Source: an archaeon
GTDB taxonomy: Archaea > Asgardarchaeota > Hermodarchaeia > Hermodarchaeales > Hermodarchaeaceae
NCBI GenBank assembly: GCA_016550485.1
Contig: JABXGV010000174.1
Span: 1 to 5,438, forward strand
Length of the DNA stretch: 5,438 bases
Direction of reading: 5' to 3'
The notes under the pieces were generated by a model. The model worked only from the letters and a program-made list of their open reading frames with translations. It was not told the DNA's origin and made no database searches. The position numbers and the translations under genes are program-made. Positions 1 through 5,208 of this stretch are shown piece after piece. Numbering within the stretch: position 1 is the stretch's first letter; every line of letters begins with the position of its first letter.

Positions 1-3
1 ATC

Positions 4-10
4 AAGGTAA
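4..10 (+). promoter_or_regulatory. partial ribosome binding site for the RIO kinase
   Basis: AAGGTAA lies about 8-10 bases before the TTG at 19 and partly matches the archaeal consensus GGAGGTGA. With the in-frame TAG at 13-15 it supports the TTG as the true start. The match is short and could be chance. Confidence 0.35.
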
Positions 11-18
11 GATAGAAA

Positions 19-834
19 TTGCCAAACGATCCAGCCCCATACATAAGTAAGCGAAGTATCGCGCTCCGTGAGTCCAGCAAAGAAGCAGGAGCTCGAGGGA
101 GACTCCAAGACCTCCCAGAAATTACTCTCGAATCTGTTCGAGCGGATGCCCACGCCAGCCACCTCGCCACGGAGGTGCAGAGCATAATCAGTGCTGGCAA
201 AGAAGCCACCGTCTTCCTAGCTTTCTGGCGAGACTTCCCCCTTGCATTGAAGGTGTACCGCTATTATTCAACACCCCATGGAAAACGAGGGAAACGCAAG
301 AAAATGGGCGGAGGCAAGGTCGGCTTCTCTAAGGACATTATGGCCTACTGGGCAGCCCGGGAATTCTGGATCCTTGAACGGGCGTTTCGTGCAGGCGTAA
401 ATGTCCCCACACCCGCTCGACATAGCGATAATATGTTCACCGCCCGGTTTCTCGGTGAAGACCTCCAACCAGCACCACTTCTGAAAGATGTTGATATCAA
501 ACATCCCAAACGTATCTTCGATAAAATCATTGAGCAGGTCTTCACGTTGTACCGGGTTTTCCTGATACATGGCGACCTTTCAGCATTCAATATCCTCATG
601 TTCCAAGATGAGCCTTGGATTATTGACTTTCCTCAAGCGATTGACTTTGCTTCTCGTCCTGGCCGCCATAGCGTTGTAGCGGAGGGGCGGCCTATCCTCC
701 TCCGTGATATTAAGAACATCTGCAGGTTTTTCAGCCGCTTTGGCGTCAATGCTGATGCTGAGGTCCTTTGCAACGAGTGTATGAGCCAAGTTGGTGAAAC
801 AGAACGCCTAGAAGCATCTAGTCTAGTTCGTTGA
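19..834 (+). CDS. RIO-family serine protein kinase
   Basis: This 271-residue protein has the full core of an atypical RIO kinase/ATPase. RIO proteins bind ATP; Rio1 and Rio2 act in late small-subunit ribosome maturation, and the substrate of this relative is unknown. Visible motifs are the phosphate-binding loop SAGKEATVF (58-66), the ATP-contacting lysine in ALKVY (K78), the AAREFWILERAFRAGVNVPTP stretch (about 112-132), the catalytic loop HGDLSAFN (D186, N191) and the metal-binding loop IIDFPQAID (D203), followed by LLRDIKNICRFF (about 227-238). A basic Lys/Gly-rich loop (88-100) follows the ATP lysine. There is no room for the N-terminal winged helix of Rio2, so the layout is Rio1-like. 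A TAG at 13-15 lies in frame, so the TTG at 19 is the earliest possible start; AAGGTAA about 10 bases upstream resembles a partial ribosome binding site. The IDFPQAxD signature resembles bacterial-type RIO proteins more than classical archaeal Rio1. It converges with fdhD. The family call is firm and the cellular role is not. Confidence 0.93.
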   Translation: MPNDPAPYISKRSIALRESSKEAGARGRLQDLPEITLESVRADAHASHLATEVQSIISAGKEATVFLAFWRDFPLALKVYRYYSTPHGKRGKRKKMGGGKVGFSKDIMAYWAAREFWILERAFRAGVNVPTPARHSDNMFTARFLGEDLQPAPLLKDVDIKHPKRIFDKIIEQVFTLYRVFLIHGDLSAFNILMFQDEPWIIDFPQAIDFASRPGRHSVVAEGRPILLRDIKNICRFFSRFGVNADAEVLCNECMSQVGETERLEASSLVR

Positions 835-848
835 AGGAGGATGAAGAT

Positions 849-1658
849 TCAAGCCCCATTAAATGAGATTCGCTCTGGATGGGCGTATATGTTCATACGG
901 GTACCCCTGACAAATCCGATTAGGGTTATACCCGCGGCTTCAGCGAGTTCTACACCTGTATCTACCGCTGCCCCTATGGATGCTAAGTACGGAATACGAG
1001 CCACAGCCGCTTTCAGCACGAGATCACCAGTTAGACGTCCTGTGCAAAGGAGCAAGCTGGTACTACAATCCTTTCCTTTCTGAAGGGCTTTCCCGATAAC
1101 TCGGTCAATGGCATTATGTCTACCAACGTCTTCAGCAACTATGTGGAGACCCCCCATTATATCGGCTAGAGCTGCACCGTGTGTGCCTCCTGTTTGTTGG
1201 TATATTGGCATCGACTTATTCAGTGCCTTGATGGCCTTGAGGAGAGTGTCTGGCTGGATAATGAGTGGAGAATCGATTGGGGGTAGATCACAGGCACGCC
1301 ACGTTCCTAGCGCCCCCTCGGGTCCACAGACACCTGTTACGAGGCGAGCGGTAGGTCGCAAAGAGTCGAGTTTCTCGTGAATACCACATTCATCGGTAAT
1401 GCGCACTTTTGCGAGTTGATTACTCACTCGCAGGTGTACAACATCCTCGAGTGCATTTATGATTCTTGAGGTGTATAGAAGCCCGTAGATTAGAGGGGAG
1501 GGAGGCGCGGGTATGGTTCGCACAAACGCGAAATTTTCCTCCCCAATAGAATCGGATAATATCATGCGGAGGCCTACTTCGCGGACAACAATATCGTCTA
1601 GGGTTTCACGCGTCTTCGGTTTCCAACGTTGGATTGTTACGGTGCGTATGCTCGCCAT
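849..1658 (-). CDS. fdhD: Formate dehydrogenase accessory sulfurtransferase FdhD
   Basis: FdhD is a cytoplasmic maturase. In E. coli it takes persulfide sulfur from IscS and passes it to the molybdenum or tungsten bis-MGD cofactor of formate dehydrogenase. The 269 residues match the usual family length and carry the conserved core: TGGTHGAAL (156-164), EDVGRHNAIDRVIG (176-189), CTGRLTGDLVLKAA (205-218) and the C-terminal NIYAHPERI (256-264). The cysteine loop reads LVTGVCGPEG (106-115). Against the family pattern CGxCG, the first cysteine is a threonine (T108) and only the second (C111) remains; other cysteines are at 91, 123, 198 and 205. The first Cys (C121 in E. coli) is the one reported essential for sulfur transfer, so the chemistry may differ, or this may be a divergent FdhD paralogue. 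The ATG at 1658 has only a weak ribosome binding site (TGAGCTGAT). No formate dehydrogenase subunit lies in the window. Its stop is 14 bp from the convergent RIO kinase stop. Confidence 0.94.
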   Translation of the reverse strand: MASIRTVTIQRWKPKTRETLDDIVVREVGLRMILSDSIGEENFAFVRTIPAPPSPLIYGLLYTSRIINALEDVVHLRVSNQLAKVRITDECGIHEKLDSLRPTARLVTGVCGPEGALGTWRACDLPPIDSPLIIQPDTLLKAIKALNKSMPIYQQTGGTHGAALADIMGGLHIVAEDVGRHNAIDRVIGKALQKGKDCSTSLLLCTGRLTGDLVLKAAVARIPYLASIGAAVDTGVELAEAAGITLIGFVRGTRMNIYAHPERISFNGA

Positions 1659-1667
1659 ATAATCAGC

Positions 1668-1749
1668 TCAGGGGATAATCGTTACCATCACGAGACCGTC
1701 TTTATCTACAATGATTACTTGAATACGATTTCGGTTTCTCTACATCCAT
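1668..1749 (-). other. possible tiny or frame-broken reading frame upstream of fdhD
   Basis: On the minus strand an ATG at 1749 opens a 15-codon frame that closes at TAA 1702-1704. An overlapping frame (open from 1739 to TGA 1668-1670) encodes the protein-like tail IQVIIVDKDGLVMVTIIP and stops 9 bases before the fdhD ATG. Joining the two frames by dropping one base near 1728 gives a 26-residue peptide ending in that beta-strand-like tail. This could be a small gene with a sequencing or natural frameshift, the remnant of an upstream gene, or chance. I do not recognise the product. Confidence 0.2.
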
Positions 1750-1778
1750 GAAAGGTAAAGCAATATGACCGAGTCGTC

Positions 1779-1790
1779 TTAGTATTTCGG
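1779..1790 (-). promoter_or_regulatory. weak candidate promoter for fdhD
   Basis: Read on the minus strand this is CCGAAATACTAA, a purine-rich BRE-like CGAAA followed by an imperfect TATA-like TACTAA. Transcription would be expected to begin near 1758, about 100 bases before the fdhD start and just upstream of the ATG at 1749. The TATA match is poor and this is only a candidate. Confidence 0.22.
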
Positions 1791-1820
1791 GATTTGTGGG
1801 TAGAGTTTACTCGTGTTTGG

Positions 1821-2102
1821 TCAGCTACATACTTCTCTGTTGAGTGCAATACAACCTGTTAATATAAATGAACACAGAAATCCGGCGCCTAAACACAATG
1901 GCAATGATTCCCCAAAAGCCCGAAAGGCAGCTGTTGGGTCGGGATTAGGGATGTAATGCCATTGCAGGGTGTTCCCTTCTAGATAGGGTACTTGTACTCC
2001 CATTGAAGCGAACATCGCAATTAACCCAGCGAATACTACTCCCAAAACGATGCCAAGAACTATGAAGGAAATAACATAACCTACTGCTGAACCACGTGAC
2101 AT
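1821..2102 (-). CDS. Small two-span membrane protein, unknown function
   Basis: This encodes 93 residues from the ATG at 2102. An ATG at 2126 is in frame but was not chosen: a perfect AGGAGG (2112-2117 on the complementary strand) sits 9 bases before the 2102 ATG, and the longer version would merely translate that binding site as part of MRFRRNSN. The protein begins MSRGSA, then has a glycine- and valine-rich membrane segment (about 7-33), a loop of some 35 residues containing WHYIPNPDPTAAF (48-60), and a second segment (about 66-88) with LCLGAGFLCSF, ending in a short polar tail (NREVCS). There are four cysteines, three of them in or next to the second membrane segment. No catalytic motif or known family is recognisable. 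It lies 101 bp downstream of the ICMT-like gene on the same strand, so co-transcription is possible, but it also has its own TATA-like element. The partial gene at the right end of the window has the same plan and a similar AGFL-containing second segment. Confidence 0.8.
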   Translation of the reverse strand: MSRGSAVGYVISFIVLGIVLGVVFAGLIAMFASMGVQVPYLEGNTLQWHYIPNPDPTAAFRAFGESLPLCLGAGFLCSFILTGCIALNREVCS

Positions 2103-2111
2103 ATTGGAATT

Positions 2112-2117
2112 CCTCCT
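2112..2117 (-). promoter_or_regulatory. ribosome binding site deciding the start of the 93-residue membrane protein
   Basis: AGGAGG on the minus strand is a perfect core match, with a 9-base spacer (AATTCCAAT) to the ATG at 2102. It is the strongest ribosome binding site placed correctly for a gene in this window and moves the start 24 bases inward from the first in-frame ATG. Confidence 0.8.
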
Positions 2118-2119
2118 AA

Positions 2120-2151
2120 ATCTCAATGAACGTAATATAGCCTGTTGAGAT
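2120..2151. repeat. 7-bp inverted repeat with an 18-base spacer in the promoter of the small membrane gene
   Basis: ATCTCAA (2120-2126) and TTGAGAT (2145-2151) are perfect reverse complements. One arm touches the candidate TATA box and the other lies just before the ribosome binding site. It could be an operator for a dimeric regulator. A perfect 7-bp pair at this spacing is not very unlikely by chance. Confidence 0.35.
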
Positions 2152-2160
2152 ATTAAATAC
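2151..2160 (-). promoter_or_regulatory. candidate TATA box for the 93-residue membrane protein
   Basis: Minus-strand GTATTTAATA is a reasonable archaeal TATA element. Counting about 26 bases puts transcription start near 2130, giving a short leader that still contains the AGGAGG. A 7-bp inverted repeat (2120-2126 and 2145-2151) begins at its downstream edge. Confidence 0.4.
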
Positions 2161-2203
2161 TTACCAACTCCGTATAACAGCTTATAGAGGTAAACTGTAT
2201 GAG

Positions 2204-2863
2204 TTAACTGCTATCTTGTGATTCCTTAGCTGCCCTGCGGATTCGGGGGAAGAGCATCCCAGCTCGCAACATGTAAACCCGGTACTGCTCCCCGAATTCC
2301 TCGATGAGCATGCTCTCTTCTGCATTGATGCGGGGATAGAGAAGCAAAAGCCCAGCGACGATCACAAAGAAAAAGACCCAGTTTGCTGCAATCAGCGTCG
2401 TGACTACATTAAAGACCAAATAGACCAGATATAGCGGATGGCGGATTCTACTATAGGGTCCGGTTGTGATGAGCTGATGGTCTTCACGGAGTTCGAGTTG
2501 TCCCGTCACGTGTTTACCTAGTGTTCTTCCTACCCAGATGAGAAAAGGGAAGGTAATAATCGCCATTGCCACACCAATCCAGCGAAAACAAGCTGGAATG
2601 GGTAATTGAGCCCACTCCAGCCACGACGGTACAAAAGCGTATATCACAACAGAGAGAATGAGCACAACCATAAGGACTACTCTGAGAACCACAAACACCC
2701 CATGTTCATATTGTGTAGCTATTGCCCATCGCTCCTCGCGCGTCCGTTTCGGGCTAGCAGGCTGTGCTTTCCGACCGTAATAGCTGCGTATTCCAAGAAA
2801 GAAAAGCCAAAGACCAAGAAACACAAGGCGAAGAAAAACCTCATCACACACTGATTTATACAT
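2204..2863 (-). CDS. Isoprenylcysteine carboxyl methyltransferase-family membrane protein
   Basis: This is a polytopic membrane protein of 219 residues from the ATG at 2863. An in-frame TTG at 2875 would add four residues. The C-terminal half has the hallmarks of the ICMT/phospholipid methyltransferase fold, which uses S-adenosylmethionine within the membrane. In numbering from the TTG these are GRTLGKHVTGQLELREDHQL (116-135), TTGPYSRIRHPLY (137-149, with the RHP that contacts the cofactor), and EESMLIEEFGEQYRVY (186-201), followed by a short LFPRI tail. Membrane segments are likely at about 12-30, 58-82, 95-118, 146-164 and 166-182. In eukaryotes ICMT methylates prenylated C-terminal cysteines; prokaryotic relatives act on varied or unknown substrates, so the substrate cannot be named. 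The ATG is preferred because TTATAC (2884-2889) lies about 24 bases upstream, which would give a leaderless or nearly leaderless message; no ribosome binding site is seen for either start. It is divergent from hutU and upstream of the 93-residue membrane gene. Confidence 0.86.
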   Translation of the reverse strand: MYKSVCDEVFLRLVFLGLWLFFLGIRSYYGRKAQPASPKRTREERWAIATQYEHGVFVVLRVVLMVVLILSVVIYAFVPSWLEWAQLPIPACFRWIGVAMAIITFPFLIWVGRTLGKHVTGQLELREDHQLITTGPYSRIRHPLYLVYLVFNVVTTLIAANWVFFFVIVAGLLLLYPRINAEESMLIEEFGEQYRVYMLRAGMLFPRIRRAAKESQDSS

Positions 2864-2882
2864 CCTTATAGCCAAGGTTTGA

Positions 2883-2892
2883 GGTATAATTC
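2883..2892 (-). promoter_or_regulatory. candidate TATA box for the ICMT-like gene
   Basis: Minus-strand GAATTATACC is centred about 24 bases before the ATG at 2863, the distance expected for a leaderless archaeal transcript. The sequence upstream is GC-rich and not BRE-like. A second AT-rich stretch, AATATTTAAG (minus strand, about 2905-2914), is an alternative and would give a short leader. Confidence 0.35.
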
Positions 2893-2912
2893 AGCGCGAG
2901 ATTGCCTTAAAT

Positions 2913-2930
2913 ATTCATGCCGAATCATGC
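2913..2930. repeat. phased direct repeat in the divergent promoter region
   Basis: ATTCATGC (2913-2920) and AATCATGC (2923-2930) match at 7 of 8 positions and are offset by exactly 10 bp, about one helical turn. They lie between the two divergent promoters, upstream of the hutU TATA box. The arrangement suits a regulator binding one face of the DNA, but the units are short and no regulator gene is in the window. Confidence 0.3.
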
Positions 2931-2954
2931 ACCTAAACGTACCCAATGGGATGG

Positions 2955-2971
2955 GAGAAACCACTATATAT
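2955..2971 (+). promoter_or_regulatory. BRE/TATA promoter of hutU
   Basis: GAGAAACC (purine-rich, BRE-like, 2955-2962) lies next to CTATATAT (2964-2971). This is the best archaeal promoter match in the window. Transcription should begin near 2993, leaving a leader of about 37 bases before the hutU ATG at 3030. A weaker TTTAAT at 2974-2979 could give a shorter leader. Confidence 0.6.
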
Positions 2972-3011
2972 CGTTTAATCTAAACTAAGAACTACCTTCA
3001 CCACAAGCATC

Positions 3012-3029
3012 ATGTTGTTGGGATTCTGA
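3012..3029 (+). other. five-codon leader frame abutting hutU
   Basis: ATG TTG TTG GGA TTC TGA encodes MLLGF, and its stop is directly followed by the hutU ATG (TGAATG). It lies within the predicted hutU leader. It may mean that translation initiates at the first ATG and re-initiates at hutU, which has no clear ribosome binding site of its own, or it may be chance. Confidence 0.2.
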
Positions 3030-5093
3030 ATGACTAAATTGGATGTCTCTCAGGCAATGACCATCAAGCTTCCTACAAAACTCCCACCTTATCCAGAGTT
3101 CATTACGGAATACAAGGGTAGAAAAATTCGAAGGGCTCCAAAGAGAAAATATCAGCTAACCAAAACAGAGTTTGTTATTGCAATAAAAAATAGCCTTCGT
3201 TATGTTCCCGAAGAGCTACATGAAGATCTTGCTCAAGAATTTCTTACAGAACTTAGTATGATTGGTGATGAGGGACGGGGGCGCATCTACGGGTACAGAT
3301 TCCGACCACCTGGAGCAATCACCGCTAAACCCGTCGATCAGTACAAGGGAATCCTCGAAGCGCGAGCCTTACAGGTGATGCTAGACAACAATGTCGACTT
3401 CGATATTGCCCTCTACCCCTATGAGCTAGTGACCTACGGAGAATGTGGACAGGTCTGCCAGAACTGGATGCAGTTCCAACTGATCAAGAGATACTTGGAA
3501 GTAATGAGTGATGAGCAAACCCTTGTGGTGAGTTCTGGCCATCCTGTAGGATTATTCCCTTCACGTCGAGACGCGCCCCGCGTTATATCCACTAATGGTT
3601 TGATGGTTGGAGAGTTCGACACACCGGAACCCAACGATATCCCATTCCTAAATGCTGCAGCCATGGGAGTAACTAACTATGGCCAGATGACAGCTGGAGG
3701 ATGGATGTACATTGGCCCCCAAGGCATTGTCCATGGAACTTACATCACCCTGCTCAATGCTGGTCGTAAATACCTAAATATTCCAATCGGTCAGAATCTG
3801 GGAGGCAAGGTCTATCTTACTTCTGGACTCGGTGGTATGAGCGGAGCTCAGGGTAAAGCGATTGAAATTGCTGGTGGGATTGGGGTCATCGCAGAAGTGG
3901 ATGCACAAGCCATCAAAACCCGAAAAGATCAGAAATGGGTCAAGCTGGTGACAGGTGATTTAGATGAAGTGTTCCAGTGGGTCGAAGAATACCGCGCTTC
4001 AAAAGAACCAGTCTCAATAGCCTATCACGGTAATGTCGTCGATTTATGGGAATATGTGGTGAAGAACAAGATACCAATCGAGCTAGCTTCTGACCAGACA
4101 TCCTGTAACAAAGCCTATGGGGGAGGATACTGGCCAGCAGGTATACCCTACGAAGAGGCAAAGCGCCTTCTGGAAACCAACCTTGAGGCGTTCAAGGCGG
4201 AAGTTAACAAGTCGCTTAGACGGCAGTTTGAACTGATACATGCAGCAACACGACGTGGTACCCATTTCTGGGATTACGGCAACAGCTTCATGGTTACGGT
4301 ATTCGAAGCTGCAAAAGTCAAAGAAATCAAGAATCAGGACCGGGAGTTCATCTTCCCGTCCTACGTCGAGCACCTTATGGGTCCGCTCTACTTCGATTAT
4401 GGGTATGGTCCATTCCGTTGGGTATGTTTAAGCGGCAAGGGTGAAGACCTGAAAGCAACAGATGAAGCAGCTATGTCTTGTATCGATCCTGAAAGACGGA
4501 CACAGGATTATGATAACTATCACTGGATCAAGGATGCCTGGGAGAACCAGCTAGTTGTAGGGTCGCAAGCTCGAATCCTCTACCAAGACGCAGAAGGAAG
4601 AGTGCGGATAGCTTTGAAGTTTAACGAGATGGTGCGGCAGGGTAAAATCGGGCCTATAATGCTTGGACGCGACCATCATGATACAGGAGGCACAGATTCC
4701 CCCTATCGTGAAACTTCTAATATCCGTGACGGGAGCGTGGTGACTTCTGATATGGCTCATCATTGCTGGGCAGGGAATACTGCACGGGGAATGACCCTTT
4801 GCGTCTTATCTAATGGTGGCGGAGTTGGAACAGGCCGGGCTATCAACGGTGGGTTTGGTCTGGTACTTGATGGGAGTCCACGTGTAGACCAGATAATCCG
4901 TAAAGCTATTGATTGGGATGTAATGGGTGGTGTAGCACGTAGAGCTTGGGCACGGAACCCTCATGCAATGGAAACTGCTGCTAAATGGAACAAGCGCATG
5001 GAGGGACAAGGACAAATCACTTTACCACACATTCCCAGAAAGGAACTAGTCGAAAAACTAGTAGAAAAGGCACTAAAACAGAGAAAATTCTAA
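3030..5093 (+). CDS. hutU: Urocanate hydratase (urocanase), long class
   Basis: Urocanase uses tightly bound NAD+ as an electrophile to hydrate urocanate to 4-imidazolone-5-propanoate, the second step of histidine degradation, in the cytoplasm. The 687 residues match the long class (about 670-680) rather than the roughly 555-residue Pseudomonas type. Conserved blocks are RIYGYRFRP (85-93), YELVTYGECGQVCQNWMQ (131-148), SSGHPVGLFPS (168-178), TAGGWMYIGPQGIVHGT (221-237), the NAD-binding TSGLGGMSGAQGKA (264-277), YGGGYWPAGI (363-372), YGPFRWVCLSGKG (459-471), VVGSQARILY (509-518), GRDHHD (546-551), TDSPYRETSNIRDGS (555-569) and NGGGVGTGRAINGGFGLVLDG (595-615). C466 in RWVC sits where the catalytic cysteine of the short class is expected. 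A TGA immediately precedes the ATG, so it is the earliest start; M10 is possible because homology begins near residue 18. The N- and C-termini look complete. No other histidine-utilisation gene is in the window. Confidence 0.97.
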   Translation: MTKLDVSQAMTIKLPTKLPPYPEFITEYKGRKIRRAPKRKYQLTKTEFVIAIKNSLRYVPEELHEDLAQEFLTELSMIGDEGRGRIYGYRFRPPGAITAKPVDQYKGILEARALQVMLDNNVDFDIALYPYELVTYGECGQVCQNWMQFQLIKRYLEVMSDEQTLVVSSGHPVGLFPSRRDAPRVISTNGLMVGEFDTPEPNDIPFLNAAAMGVTNYGQMTAGGWMYIGPQGIVHGTYITLLNAGRKYLNIPIGQNLGGKVYLTSGLGGMSGAQGKAIEIAGGIGVIAEVDAQAIKTRKDQKWVKLVTGDLDEVFQWVEEYRASKEPVSIAYHGNVVDLWEYVVKNKIPIELASDQTSCNKAYGGGYWPAGIPYEEAKRLLETNLEAFKAEVNKSLRRQFELIHAATRRGTHFWDYGNSFMVTVFEAAKVKEIKNQDREFIFPSYVEHLMGPLYFDYGYGPFRWVCLSGKGEDLKATDEAAMSCIDPERRTQDYDNYHWIKDAWENQLVVGSQARILYQDAEGRVRIALKFNEMVRQGKIGPIMLGRDHHDTGGTDSPYRETSNIRDGSVVTSDMAHHCWAGNTARGMTLCVLSNGGGVGTGRAINGGFGLVLDGSPRVDQIIRKAIDWDVMGGVARRAWARNPHAMETAAKWNKRMEGQGQITLPHIPRKELVEKLVEKALKQRKF
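5044..5067 (+). repeat. 12-bp tandem duplication at the hutU 3' end
   Basis: AACTAGTCGAAA (5044-5055) is followed directly by AACTAGTAGAAA (5056-5067), matching at 11 of 12 bases. In frame it produces the repeated ELVEKLVEK of the C-terminal helix (residues 672-680). It suggests a small in-frame slippage duplication and leaves the reading frame intact. Confidence 0.6.
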
Positions 5094-5208
5094 AATCAAC
5101 TATAAATGACCCGAAACCCCTGTTCTAACACAACCTGCTGAGGGCCATTTCAACAAGAGTTAACCTCGGTGAACACTTCCCTCCACCACTAATTTGGATT
5201 GAGAGTAG

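Noticed and set aside
268..789. Three minus-strand open frames under the RIO kinase
   Set aside because: They overlap conserved kinase motifs on the other strand and overlap one another; none resembles a protein family.
841..1083. Open frame on the plus strand preceded by GGAGG
   Set aside because: It lies entirely antisense to the well-conserved end of fdhD, the GGAGG touches the ATG with no spacer, and the translation has no recognisable features.
1108..1380. Plus-strand open frame of 90 codons
   Set aside because: It is a complementary-frame shadow of fdhD, whose protein matches its family throughout.
2201..2209. AGTTAACT palindrome at the ICMT-like stop codon
   Set aside because: It is an 8-base AT-rich palindrome around TAA with no loop or T-run, so it is not a credible terminator or site.
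2606..2854. Plus-strand open frame rich in lysine
   Set aside because: It is antisense to the N-terminal half of the ICMT-like gene, and its Lys-rich tail is the complement of Phe/Leu codons in a membrane segment.
3434..5015. Several open frames of 63-96 codons on either strand within hutU
   Set aside because: hutU is conserved along its whole length, and these frames show no ribosome binding site or family features.
5094..5208. Intergenic stretch examined for a terminator, tRNA or small gene
   Set aside because: The only hairpin seen is a tiny CCTGCTGAGG stem, there is no T-run on either strand, and the longest short frames are 7-11 codons without signals.
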